A stretch of 64,000 nt of DNA from Robertmurraya dakarensis (GTDB taxonomy: Bacteria; Bacillota; Bacilli; Bacillales; Cytobacillaceae): the NCBI RefSeq assembly GCF_900156875.1, contig NZ_LT707409.1, forward strand, positions 3,021,757-3,085,756. Reading direction: 5' to 3'. The position numbers were made by a program, and so were the translations under genes. Positions 8,901 through 16,491 of this stretch are shown here, piece after piece (position 1 is the stretch's first letter; each line of letters begins with the position of its first letter). Below the pieces are notes generated by a model. That model saw only the letters and a program-made list of their open reading frames with translations. It searched no databases and was not told where the DNA came from.

Positions 8901-10929
8901 GTTCGACTTCCGCTTGATTTAAGGCTTGAACGAGCTTTTCTCGGCCTGATCCTTCTCGACCCGCTTGTTGGAGTTGCACTGCTTCTCGCACAGCTCTTTC
9001 TACTTTTTGTGCTGTTTCACGATCTATTTTCGGATTGTTTAAAACTTGTTCACGAACTTGGTCTACTGCTTTTTGTAGCTTTGGTTCCTGTTGGACGCCT
9101 TCTTTTACTTGTTTCACTACTTCATTTGGTCGCGCTTCTGCATTAGCTCTTCGTGATTCCGCCTGACTGAGTTCTACTTCCGCTTGATTTAGGGCCTGGA
9201 CTAGTTTCTCTCGGCCTGATCCCTCTTTACCTGCCTGTTGAAGCTGCACTGCTTCATGGACTGCTTTTTCTACTTTTTGTGCTGTTTCACGATCTATTTT
9301 CGGATTATTTACGACTTGTTCACGAACTTGGTCTACAGCTTTTTGTAGCTTTGGTTCTTGCTGAACCGTTTCTTTTACTTGTTTTACCACTTCGCTTGGG
9401 CGTGGTTCCACATTAGCTTTGCGCGACTCAACTTGAGTCTGTTCCACTTCTGCTTGATTTAAGGCCTGGACGAGTCTTTCACGACCGGCACTTTCTCGAC
9501 CGATTTGTTGCAGCTGCACAGCTTCACGAACCGCTCTTTCTACCTTTTGTGCTACTTCACGATCCAGTTTTGGATTATTAACGACCTGCTCACGAACTTG
9601 CTCCACTGCTTTTTGCAAATTAGGTTCCTGTTTCACCGCTGCAATAACTTGCTTAACTGCCTCAGATTGTTTCGAAGTATTTAGTAGCTGCTTGTTTTCA
9701 TTAAATCTATTAACATCATTCTCAATTTCTAACAGAGCTCGGCTTAGCACTTCCTTACCCGTTGTAATTCTTCCTTGTCTTAAAAGAGTGCTTGCTTCAT
9801 TGATTGCCTTTTCGACCTGGCCAGTTTTTTCACTTGGAATTAGGTTATTCTTCAAAATCTCTGTTTGAACTTTTTCAATCGATTTTTGCAAGTTCGGATT
9901 GGTACGGACTTCGTTTATTAAGTTTTTTAACGACACTGTTTCACTGCTAGCTTTTACGTTGAATTGCTCACTTTTTTGAACTGGCTCTTTTGCTGCAATT
10001 TGTGTTTCTGCCGTTTTTAGAGCCTGAACCAGACGTTCTTTCCCAATTGATTGCAGTTTTTCTGCTTCGTAAGCAGCTTTTTCAATCTGCTTCACATGTT
10101 CACGATCTATTTTTGGATTGGCGATGATTTCATCCTTTACTTTTTGAATCGCCTTTTGTAAATCAGGCTCTTGTTCTACCATTTTTCGCACATTTGCAAT
10201 AATCTCACCGTGTTTCTTATTTTCAATAACATGTTGTGAAGTCTGGGACTTCTCCTGACCTTTTTTCACTTCCACTACAGGAGTAGACACTGGTTCTTTC
10301 ACGATCTTTTGTTTCGAAAACTCACTGACCGGTTCCTTACTAGGATCAAAGTTAGGATTCACTTCTTTTGCAATATTGGTTAGCACTTCATTCAAAGGCT
10401 TGCCGTGCAGAGCTTCATGAATGGAACGCAAATGGGTCTGGGTCACTTCCAGCCCCTTATTGACGAGTGCTTTGATAGTGTCATTCTTCGACTGCGTTGT
10501 TCCTTCAGCTTTTTCAAAAAAGGTCTTAAGCTCCTGGACAACCTCTTTTGAAAGAGGCTGCCCTTTGTCGAAAATTAACTTAACAGCTTGTTTCAGTTCA
10601 GGACTATCCCCTGCCGTTAAACCTACACTTTTAAAAACCTTCGCTTCACTGGAAACCGCTTGCTTCCCCTTTGGAGCTTCAGGAATAATTTCTTTTACAA
10701 GAGCCAGCTGTTCCTGCTTTCCTGTCACTTGTACAGTGGGGCGATCACCTGCAGGGACACCGCCTTCAAACTTCGCTTTGATTTCCCTGCCTCTTATTGA
10801 AATAAGTGCTTCGGAATCACTCAATTTTTCTTTTATTTGCGCTTTATAAACTTCCCCCTGCTTCAGTTCAATAGGGGCTTCATTTGATTGTATAGAAGGA
10901 TTTATTTGATTTTGAACAGTAATTTGCAT
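5950..10929 (-). CDS. YlqG-like giant repeat protein with FliK-type C-terminal domain
   Basis: About 1659 residues. The start is set at the ATG at 10929 because GGAG lies 8 bases before it; an in-frame GTG nine bases earlier abuts GGAG directly and is a poor start. The N-terminus (TVQNQINPSIQSNEAPIEL, then a small beta domain with GEVYKAQIKEKLSDSEALI) and the C-terminus (IQVYVNSQNEG, NLYFLLETKKLGDVGIMLSSTDRNLSI, then RLKDIGYNVGSIHI) resemble FliK/hook-length-control C-domains. The middle is alpha-helical and Gln/Glu/Lys-rich, with seven near-identical 90-residue repeats plus diverged copies on both sides. No signal peptide or membrane segment is seen. It is coupled to ylqH. A flagellar role is suggested by neighbours and a sigma-D promoter; the precise function is unknown. 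Confidence 0.75.
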   Translation of the reverse strand: MQITVQNQINPSIQSNEAPIELKQGEVYKAQIKEKLSDSEALISIRGREIKAKFEGGVPAGDRPTVQVTGKQEQLALVKEIIPEAPKGKQAVSSEAKVFKSVGLTAGDSPELKQAVKLIFDKGQPLSKEVVQELKTFFEKAEGTTQSKNDTIKALVNKGLEVTQTHLRSIHEALHGKPLNEVLTNIAKEVNPNFDPSKEPVSEFSKQKIVKEPVSTPVVEVKKGQEKSQTSQHVIENKKHGEIIANVRKMVEQEPDLQKAIQKVKDEIIANPKIDREHVKQIEKAAYEAEKLQSIGKERLVQALKTAETQIAAKEPVQKSEQFNVKASSETVSLKNLINEVRTNPNLQKSIEKVQTEILKNNLIPSEKTGQVEKAINEASTLLRQGRITTGKEVLSRALLEIENDVNRFNENKQLLNTSKQSEAVKQVIAAVKQEPNLQKAVEQVREQVVNNPKLDREVAQKVERAVREAVQLQQIGRESAGRERLVQALNQAEVEQTQVESRKANVEPRPSEVVKQVKETVQQEPKLQKAVDQVREQVVNNPKIDRETAQKVEKAVHEAVQLQQAGKEGSGREKLVQALNQAEVELSQAESRRANAEARPNEVVKQVKEGVQQEPKLQKAVDQVREQVLNNPKIDRETAQKVERAVREAVQLQQAGREGSGREKLVQALNQAEVELSQSESRRANAEARPSEVMKQVKEAVQQEPKLQKAVDQVREQVLNNPKIDRETAQKVDKAVREEVQLQQVSKEGAGREKLVQALNQAEVELSQAESRRANAEARPSEVVKQVKEAVQQEPKLQKAVEQIRDQVVNNPRIDREVAQKVERAVRETVQLQQVGKEGVGREKLVQALKQAEAELSQSETRRSTSELRPSEAIKQVKEAVQREPKLQKAVDQVRDQVVNNPKIDREVAQKVERTAREAVQLQQAGREGLGREKLVQALTQAEVELSQAESRKSIAETKPSEFVKQVKESVQQETRLQKAADQVRDQIVNNPKINPEVAKSVDKAVREAEVLQRAGKETTGRERLTEVLTKAQTELTKMESSAQRDSQQVTLKDSIKQIREQLQTEADIKKVLPKVHDQIINDKNIKPEVARDIEKAAKQANQLDQAGRDRLVKMLQQVEQSLKQPASNQEVSTVSQPEKQVNQAQNITNQPQPKVNENQEEVQQPQIKLPSETIKQALKQLQSEANLDEALNLVRKEISSNPNINLDHVGKIEKAIEQAEQLNDKGREMAARQHISRELSDLQQTVAKAEPRISEGNSNPVNQYELNEQLQSLQIQSKDILVTKITQKLAEVTREFRELKREITRNLDSVKRIIDTYKQNAYPQAKQMLETAISKLDNTILKSDMMLFTDMKTERELLQASSQLADAKKLLAKGDFSQASKIVGEVKDLIDKMNFKPSDQKVMHYVGKESLALENKGNQALLENAARGFTMTEPSARQMFETVRSMGLNHDSELANSLVFKNGDQSQQEQQQHQNNIKAVLMKLQNEEAGTRVAQQAEQALNNLTGQQLLSKSDSSGTMQSMLFNLPMLLGGNPENIQVYVNSQNEGQQVDWENCNLYFLLETKKLGDVGIMLSSTDRNLSITVKNDKPGFKEKMVPIASLAKERLKDIGYNVGSIHITRMTPVQAGSSEGINQESESIKQKEIRPIFTEKGMDFKI
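7779..9670 (-). repeat. Seven ~270-bp tandem repeats encoding 90-residue helical units in YlqG-like protein
   Basis: Each unit reads RPSEVVKQVKEAVQQEPKLQ, then KAVDQVREQV-NNPKIDRE, AQKVERAVREAVQLQQ, GREKLVQALNQAEVELSQ and ESRRANAEA. DNA identity between neighbours is high, so copy-number change by recombination is likely. Diverged copies continue on both sides (about 6700-7780 and 9670-10250). Confidence 0.88.
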
Positions 10930-10964
10930 AAATCTCACTCCGACCGTATAGCATTCTGACTATT

Positions 10965-10991
10965 ATATCGGTTGAAAAGTGTTTATCTTAA
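10965..10991 (-). promoter_or_regulatory. Sigma-D promoter for ylqG-ylqH
   Basis: On the minus strand TTAA (10988-10991), 15 bases, then ACCGATAT (10965-10972; 7/8 match to the sigma-D -10). It lies about 35 bases before the chosen ylqG start. Confidence 0.7.
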
Positions 10992-11033
10992 TTCGTTTAG
11001 GGTAATTGCCCCATTGAAAAAATTTCCGCAAAA

Positions 11034-11062
11034 AAATACCATAGCTCTGAGCCATGGTACCA
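11034..11062 (-). terminator. Terminator after yvyF
   Basis: On the minus strand ACCATGGCT pairs with AGCTATGGT around CAG, followed by ATTTTTTTG. It separates yvyF from the ylqG promoter. Confidence 0.78.
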
Positions 11063-11497
11063 TCAATCATTTCTTCCTCGATATTTCTCGTCAACTGCAA
11101 AATAAGTATTATTTTTTGATCTTTCTTCGATTTCTTTTTTCCATTCCACTTGCGCAGTATGAGCTTCCAATTCTTTTCTTAATTCCTCGGCACAGCCAGC
11201 ACAAAGCTTTCCCGTTTGAATGACCTTCCCACACTTATCACACGGATAACCTAAGTTTGGAAACTGAGCAGTTTGCAAGCGTCCTTTTTTAATAAACTTT
11301 AAGATCAATTCCTCTTCCACTTCTGTCGCATCCACCACTTGCTGCATCGTTGCTGCACGGTTTTCTCTTTTTCTAATAAACTTGTAGACCTTTTCGTAAG
11401 CCTCTTCTTCTGCCTTCCAACACTTTTGACAGACATCGCGAAATTTATTTTTAACAAAAATGTCGCCGCAATTTGGGCAGCTTGTTATTTCATCCAC
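11063..11497 (-). CDS. yvyF: YvyF-like flagellar operon zinc-ribbon protein
   Basis: About 144 residues. The N-terminus has a zinc-ribbon CPNCGDIFVKNKFRDVCQKC, followed by helices (YKFIRKRENRAATMQQVVD) and a second pair CDKCGKVIQTGKLCAGC, matching the YvyF (TIGR03826) flagellar-operon protein family. In B. subtilis yvyF lies between the comF genes and flgM, the same neighbourhood as here. The GTG at 11497 is preferred because AGGAG is 8 bases upstream and the protein then begins just before CPNCG; a reading extended 13 codons upstream has no such site. Its role is unproven, with an expression or assembly function sometimes proposed. Confidence 0.83.
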   Translation of the reverse strand: MDEITSCPNCGDIFVKNKFRDVCQKCWKAEEEAYEKVYKFIRKRENRAATMQQVVDATEVEEELILKFIKKGRLQTAQFPNLGYPCDKCGKVIQTGKLCAGCAEELRKELEAHTAQVEWKKEIEERSKNNTYFAVDEKYRGRND

Positions 11498-11587
11498 CTT
11501 CAAAACTCCTCTCCAGCCAGTCTTGTTTGATTTCATTATAGCCTTATGCGAGAAAGGTTGAAAATGAATTTTTTAAGACAGATGCTA

Positions 11588-11633
11588 TCACACGCTAGCA
11601 ATCTATTATCTCAATGCTAGCAGCTGCTATCAC
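11588..11633 (-). other. Hairpin-forming spacer after comFC
   Basis: Contains inverted GCTAGCA/TGCTAGC arms plus a direct repeat GCTATCAC on the outer edges. It has no clear T-run, so it may be a weak terminator or RNA-stabilising hairpin. Confidence 0.35.
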
Positions 11634-12338
11634 TTAGCCTCGAGCCAGAGTTAGGGATGAAACCGATTGGGCCCCCTCCTCTTTTAATAGTTTTGCTGCA
11701 TGTCTGAGGGTAGACCCTGTTGTGTAAATATCATCGATTAATAGAATTCTTTTATCGCTGAGGTCACTTCCAATACATCGAAACACCTGCTGCACATGTA
11801 TTCGGTCATGTCGGGATTTCTTTGATTGTTTTTCGCTGTGAATTCGTTGAAGAAAATTTGTCGGTTGAAAGCCAGCCTCTACGATAAGACCTTCTGATTG
11901 GTTGAAGCCCCGCTCGTATTGGCGTTCTTTGCTTAGAGGAATCGGAACAAGAATGTCATAGTCGATTGTCTTGATTTTTTTGCGGATATTCTCCGAAAAA
12001 GCCTTAGCAATAATATAATCCCCACGGAATTTGTATTGAGAGATGACTTCTTTTAAAAAGTCATTGTAAACGTAGATAGAATGATTTTTTAAGAGAGCAC
12101 TCTGCCACTCGGGATCCTCTTCCCAACGGACGCAATCGTAGCAGGTAGCACCAATGACGTATTGCGGGTCTAATTTTTCAAGTGGGCGGTCGCAGATTTT
12201 ACAGGTTGGGCCTCCTACTAGAGTTAGCTGGTTTTCACAGCTTGAACATAAGTATGTCGGAACGGTTTTTGTAAAAAAGATCGACCAGCTGACTTCTGGG
12301 ATTAGCCCACTGTGGCAGGATAAGCAGTAGTCACTCAT
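11634..12338 (-). CDS. comFC: ComFC, phosphoribosyltransferase-like competence protein
   Basis: 234 residues. N-terminal zinc cysteines (CLSCHSG, CSSCENQ, CKICDRP, CYDC) are followed by a type I phosphoribosyltransferase fold with YNDFLKEVISQYKFRGD, VPIPLSKERQYERGFNQSE and the PRPP-loop LLIDDIYTTGSTL near residue 200. ComFC (ComF/GntX) is needed for DNA uptake in transformation and works with ComFA at the inner face of the membrane. Its start overlaps comFA by four bases, so comFB, which lies between them in B. subtilis, is missing. Length and motifs are normal. Confidence 0.92.
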   Translation of the reverse strand: MSDYCLSCHSGLIPEVSWSIFFTKTVPTYLCSSCENQLTLVGGPTCKICDRPLEKLDPQYVIGATCYDCVRWEEDPEWQSALLKNHSIYVYNDFLKEVISQYKFRGDYIIAKAFSENIRKKIKTIDYDILVPIPLSKERQYERGFNQSEGLIVEAGFQPTNFLQRIHSEKQSKKSRHDRIHVQQVFRCIGSDLSDKRILLIDDIYTTGSTLRHAAKLLKEEGAQSVSSLTLARG

Positions 12339-13828
12339 ACATCCACCAGCCCTTTCTCCACCGCTTCTTTATTCATTGATAAAATTTGTTTTCTAGCGCT
12401 AGTCATTGCTTCGGTTCTTCCAAAATGGAAAAAGGTAATGTTTCCCGTTGGATATTGCTTGCTGCGGCCAACCCTGCCGGCGATTTGCACGAGGGCGCTT
12501 TCGGTAAAAATTCGGTCTTCGGCACCGAGGACCGCGACATCTAAATTAGGAAACGTCACTCCCCTTTCTAAAATGGTTGTTGTAATGAGGATAGGGATTT
12601 CTTTGTTGCGCATCCTTTGAACTTTTTCTTTTCGCTGCGGATCTTCAGCGTGGACGGCTTCTATTTTTGGATGAAGCTTATGGAGTATGGGAAGGATGAC
12701 TGGAATTAAGTCAATTTTCGGGATAAATAGGAGAGCTTGTGTTTGAGATTGAAGTCTTTGGTGCAGCCACTTCATAAGTATTTGCGGAAGTTTGCCGTTT
12801 TTGAGAGGCTTTTGCCATCTGCCGCACCATACAAATTCCGGAACGGGTAAAGGATGACGATGGAATCTTGCCGGGATCGTCACAAAGTTTCTTTTTCCAA
12901 GACGGCACTCTTTACGCCATTTCGGGTTTGGTGTAGCTGTAAGGTAGATCATGGATGACTGATCTTTGCGGGCATTTTTGACAGCGTATTGAAGGGTTTC
13001 ATCGACTGAGTAAGGAAATGCATCGACTTCATCTAAAATAATCGTGTCGAACGCTTTGTAAAACCGAAGCAGCTGGTGGATCGTTGCGATCGTGAGAGGT
13101 GATTGCTTGTGGCGGTCTTCGGAACCTCCATAAAGAGAAGCAACCTGGATGTGTGGGAAGACGGCCTGCAATCTCGGTGTTAATTCAAGGACAACATCGG
13201 TCCGCGGTGTAGCAATACAGACTCTTTTTTGCTGCTGAAGTGCTCTTTCAATCCCTTCGAAAAGCACCTCAGTTTTTCCAGCACCGCATACGGCCCAGAC
13301 CAGGAGTACCGAATCATTCGCAACCGATTCGCAAACACGGGTTGAGGCGGTTTGCTGTCCTTGGGATAGAGTGCCTGTCCAGGCGAGCTGTGAATTATTG
13401 GTACTAAAACTGTTTACTACGCTCCAGCTGCACAATGGTGTACAAGCACTCACACGGCCCATCATCAGACACCTTCGACAGTAGGTACAAGAAGTACCGC
13501 AGCGTGAACATGGGTAAGCCGCAAACCAATTTTGATCAGTATTTCCGCAACGTTCGCATTTCGCTTTTCCTTTTTGAAAAGTAATGCCCTTCCGATAGAT
13601 AAGGCAGCCATTTTCGTAATGCTGGTGGATTTCATGGATCGAGTATGGGAGTTCATCTAGTGGGAGTTGTTTTCCAGTTAGCAGGTTTTGCAGGTCGTGA
13701 TTGAAGGAGTAATCTTTGTTAATTGGCGGCTGGGGAATGGTTTCGATGTTTGAGATAGGGTAGGTGGGTTCTTGTTGATGAAGCAGTGGTTCAGGGACTA
13801 GCCTTTCGTTGATAATGGCAAATTTCAA
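12335..13828 (-). CDS. comFA: ComFA, DEAD-box type DNA translocase for transformation
   Basis: About 497 residues. A four-cysteine-pair zinc finger (CERCG, CSRCG, CTYCRRC near residues 95-125) is followed by a superfamily 2 helicase core: Walker A VCGAGKTE, Walker B ILDEVDAFPY, a TATP motif and QIAGRVGRS. ComFA is the ATPase that drives single-stranded DNA through the ComEC channel. The likely start is the TTG at 13828 (AGAGGTG 6-8 bases upstream) rather than the GTG three codons earlier, which lies inside the ribosome binding site. A TATAAT box without a good -35 lies upstream, consistent with activator (ComK)-dependent expression, though I see no clear ComK box. Confidence 0.93.
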   Translation of the reverse strand: MKFAIINERLVPEPLLHQQEPTYPISNIETIPQPPINKDYSFNHDLQNLLTGKQLPLDELPYSIHEIHQHYENGCLIYRKGITFQKGKAKCERCGNTDQNWFAAYPCSRCGTSCTYCRRCLMMGRVSACTPLCSWSVVNSFSTNNSQLAWTGTLSQGQQTASTRVCESVANDSVLLVWAVCGAGKTEVLFEGIERALQQQKRVCIATPRTDVVLELTPRLQAVFPHIQVASLYGGSEDRHKQSPLTIATIHQLLRFYKAFDTIILDEVDAFPYSVDETLQYAVKNARKDQSSMIYLTATPNPKWRKECRLGKRNFVTIPARFHRHPLPVPEFVWCGRWQKPLKNGKLPQILMKWLHQRLQSQTQALLFIPKIDLIPVILPILHKLHPKIEAVHAEDPQRKEKVQRMRNKEIPILITTTILERGVTFPNLDVAVLGAEDRIFTESALVQIAGRVGRSKQYPTGNITFFHFGRTEAMTSARKQILSMNKEAVEKGLVDV

Positions 13829-14466
13829 GGAATACACCTCTTTTGTGGATGGTTTAGGAGCCGGATTACTTAGCAGCTAATCTGAACTAATTATATCATT
13901 CTTGTAATAGAATACTACCAAAAATAGGCTGCTCTCTAGTTAACTTTTTCAGATTTAGGAACTGAGCAAGCGCTCATGACCCCAATTTGATATTATGGGG
14001 TTAAAACCGTTCATTAGAATCTGCCTTATTGCCCAAACTGATGAAAATTTTAGTGAGTTGGTTCATTAGAAATCTTCTTAAGGACCATAAATCATATTTT
14101 CAACACTTATCGGGTCTTTAGAGCCTCCAAAAACCGGTAATTTCCTATTTCACTGGTAAACCATAACTTGGGGAGAAGAAACTACTTTCTCTCTAAATTC
14201 TGTATACCAGGAGAACTCTGCTAATTTTTATGAACCCAGCAAGCGCTCATGACCCCAATTTGTTATATCAGAGTTAAAACCGTTCATTAGAACCTGCCTA
14301 ATGGCCCAACATGCGATAAATTTTCGTGATTCGGTTCAATAGAAATCCCCTTATCTCCCACAATACGTATTAATAGCACTATTCGGGCCTTTAGCCAATA
14401 AAAACATTGGCCTCGATACATAAAAAAGCCACCCGACCATAACAGCCAGATGGCAAAACCAAATCC
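13829..14466. repeat. Gene-free spacer with a ~115-bp direct repeat and imperfect palindromes
   Basis: About 640 bases with no plausible gene. Bases 13959-14073 and 14232-14346 are direct copies offset by 273 bases (both contain AGCAAGCGCTCATGACCCC and TTAAAACCGTTCATTAGAA). Each copy carries imperfect palindromes of about 27 bp, with half-sites like GGTTCATTAGAA, for example at 14060-14086. The same palindrome style recurs near 23.1 and 32.7 kb. A degV terminator lies at its left end. Confidence 0.75.
14422..14454 (-). terminator. Terminator after degV
   Basis: On the minus strand GCCATCTG pairs with CGGGTGGC (G-U allowed) and is followed by TTTTTTA. Confidence 0.75.
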
Positions 14467-15306
14467 TTATTTTTTCACCCAGCCCAATCCCATCGATCCT
14501 TCACCTAGATGGGTACCGATAACCGGACCAAAGTAGCTAATCATAAATTCCACATTCGGAAGCTTTCCCTCTAGCTCAGCTTTCCATTCCCGTGCTTCTT
14601 CCTCGCGATTCGCATGGATAATCACAGCTCGGTAAGCATCGCCGCTTTTTGCGTCTTCTTCCAACAGCTCAACAATGCGCTTCATCGCTTTTTTGCGTGT
14701 ACGGATTTTTTCAAACGGAACAATGAGTTTATTTTCAAAGTGAAGCAGCGGTTTTACTTGCAGCAAGCTTCCGATTAGCGCCTGTGCACTTGAAAGGCGT
14801 CCTCCCCGCTGAAGATGAGATAAATCATCGACCATAAAATAAGCTGTAAGAGAATGCCTCATTTCTTCCAACCGGCCCATAATCTCTTCCAGCTCTTTGC
14901 CTGCAGCTGCCATTTCCGCAGCCTCCAGCACGTAAAAACCCTGAACCATCGCGCTAATTTCCGAATCAAACGGGATGACCTTGATTCCTTCCACCATATC
15001 GCCGGCCGATACAGCTCCTTGATAGGTGCCGCTAATTCCGCTTGACAGATGAATGCTAATCACCGCATCATAATCTTCCCTTAGCTTTTCGAATAGCGTA
15101 ACGAACTGCCCAATCGATGGCTGGGAGGTGGTCGGAAGCTCTTTATCCTTTACCATTTCGTAGAAATCGCTTGCTTCAATATCGACTTCTTCCTGGTAGG
15201 TTTCATTCCCAAAAATGACGCTTAGCGGGATCATATGTATATTTAACTTTTCTCGCAATTCTTTCGGGATGTACGCGGTACTGTCCGTGACAACTGCCGT
15301 TTTCAT
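14467..15306 (-). CDS. degV: DegV-family fatty acid-binding protein
   Basis: About 279 residues. DegV hallmarks are VVTDSTAYIP near the start, PTTSQPSIGQF, ISIHLSSGISGTYQGA and DDLSHLQRGGRLS. DegV/FakB proteins bind a fatty acid and, when a FakA partner exists, present it for phosphorylation; no FakA is visible here. The start is set at the ATG at 15306 (AAGGATGG upstream, protein begins MKTAVVTDS), nine codons inside the longest frame, whose ATG lacks a ribosome binding site. degV next to degSU is the known Bacillus arrangement. Confidence 0.9.
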   Translation of the reverse strand: MKTAVVTDSTAYIPKELREKLNIHMIPLSVIFGNETYQEEVDIEASDFYEMVKDKELPTTSQPSIGQFVTLFEKLREDYDAVISIHLSSGISGTYQGAVSAGDMVEGIKVIPFDSEISAMVQGFYVLEAAEMAAAGKELEEIMGRLEEMRHSLTAYFMVDDLSHLQRGGRLSSAQALIGSLLQVKPLLHFENKLIVPFEKIRTRKKAMKRIVELLEEDAKSGDAYRAVIIHANREEEAREWKAELEGKLPNVEFMISYFGPVIGTHLGEGSMGLGWVKK

Positions 15307-15430
15307 ATAGGGGTTACCATCCTTATCATTCATTTTTTCTACTATTTGTTTAAATTTATTTTATATGAAAACCATCAAAAATGCATGCTTCAAGCAGAAT
15401 TAACAATATAATCATGTTGTAAACGCCAAA

Positions 15431-15454
15431 ATGACCCTATGAAACCATAGAGTC
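15431..15454 (-). terminator. Putative terminator after sda
   Basis: On the minus strand TGACTCTATG pairs with CATAGGGTCA around GTTT (one G-U pair), then TTTT. It lies 17 bases after the sda stop; the U-tract is short. Confidence 0.55.
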
Positions 15455-15470
15455 ACCGCTAAATATTTAT

Positions 15471-15617
15471 TTAACTTACTTTTCTCTTTTCCAACCCACG
15501 ACGCCTAATTTCCTTATCTAATAGCAGGATAAATTCTTTGTCTAAACCGAGACCAACGGCTTTATGATACGTTTCAACTAATGTAATATCCGATAGCATG
15601 AATAGTGAAGCTGTCAT
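15471..15617 (-). CDS. sda: Sda-like sporulation histidine kinase inhibitor
   Basis: A 48-residue gene found by reading the gap. The protein (MTASLFMLSDITLVETYHKA, then VGLGLDKEFILLLDKEIRRRGLEKRKVS) matches the Sda helical hairpin: LSD-x-x-L-x-E-x-Y-x-KA then a (E)FI-x-L(I/L)-x-x-EI-x-RR-x-L second helix. Sda binds KinA/KinB and blocks phosphorelay entry when replication is disturbed. Two adjacent in-frame ATGs (15620 and 15617) follow a GGGGG box; the second has better spacing. In B. subtilis sda is elsewhere, so its place next to degU is notable. The residues before MLSD are more than in the reference protein. Confidence 0.85.
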   Translation of the reverse strand: MTASLFMLSDITLVETYHKAVGLGLDKEFILLLDKEIRRRGLEKRKVS

Positions 15618-15720
15618 CATATCCCCCATATGTCATATGTCTTATATACTATCCATTTTATTAGAACCAGCGGCTTTGTAAAGTTATTCACCTCATTTGT
15701 CATAAGTTGTTCACGAATAA

Positions 15721-15744
15721 AAAAAAACACGCCGAAGCGTGTTT
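15721..15744 (-). terminator. Terminator after degU
   Basis: On the minus strand AAACACGC pairs with GCGTGTTT around TTCG, continuing into TTTTTT. It sits immediately after the degU stop. Confidence 0.88.
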
Positions 15745-15745
15745 C

Positions 15746-16432
15746 TTATTTTACCTCTACCCAGCCATTCTTAATTGCGACAACAACGGCTTGAGTACGG
15801 TCGTTTACATTCATTTTTTGCAGGATGTTACTTACGTGGTTTTTAACCGTTTTTTCACTGATAAATAAAGCTTCGCCGATACCGCGGTTGCTTTTTCCAT
15901 CAGCTAGAAGCTGAAGAACTTCACATTCACGGCGTGTTAATAAATGCAGCGGGCGTCGAATTTCAACCTGCTGTACATAGCTGCCGCTGCCAGCAGTTTC
16001 TTCAAGCGCCAATCTGCGATATTCTTTCACAAGATTATGCGTTACTTTCGGATGCAGGTAAGCTCCTCCGTCCGCAACCACTTTTACCGCTTCCACTAGC
16101 GCATCTGCGTCCATTTCTTTCAGCAGATAACCGCTGGCACCTGTTTTCAGCGCATGCTGAACATAGTTTTCATCATCATGTATCGATAAAATAATCACAC
16201 GAGTCCCCGGATATTTTTCAATTAATTGACGAGTTGCTTCAACTCCATTGATATTTGGCATATTGATGTCCATGATTACCACATCTGGATTATGCTCTTC
16301 AACTAATGCAACTGCCTCGCTTCCGTCATCACCTTCAGCTACAACTTCAAAGGATTTTTCAAAATCAAGAATCCTTTTAACCCCTTCTCTAAACAACTGG
16401 TGGTCGTCAATAATAATAATCTTGGTAGTCAT
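15746..16432 (-). CDS. degU: DegU, response regulator
   Basis: 228 residues. Receiver domain at residues 1-120 with the acidic pair DD (9-10), phosphoacceptor Asp in VVIMDINMP (about residue 55) and [13 protein letters not shown]. LuxR/NarL-type helix-turn-helix at about 165-225 ([39 protein letters not shown]). Very close to B. subtilis DegU ([15 protein letters not shown]). It controls degradative enzymes, competence, motility and biofilm genes according to phosphorylation by DegS. It follows degS at 59 bases and is closed by a strong terminator. Confidence 0.96.
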   Translation of the reverse strand: MTTKIIIIDDHQLFREGVKRILDFEKSFEVVAEGDDGSEAVALVEEHNPDVVIMDINMPNINGVEATRQLIEKYPGTRVIILSIHDDENYVQHALKTGASGYLLKEMDADALVEAVKVVADGGAYLHPKVTHNLVKEYRRLALEETAGSGSYVQQVEIRRPLHLLTRRECEVLQLLADGKSNRGIGEALFISEKTVKNHVSNILQKMNVNDRTQAVVVAIKNGWVEVK

Positions 16433-16491
16433 TGCTTCGCCTCCCTATGCCCTTCTACGTTTTCTGTTTGTTTGTTCGTATTATTTTTAGA

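Noticed and set aside
7779..9670. Regular 270-bp repeats that might be a CRISPR or satellite array
   Set aside because: The repeats are in frame, lack spacers and encode near-identical 90-residue helical units of one long protein.
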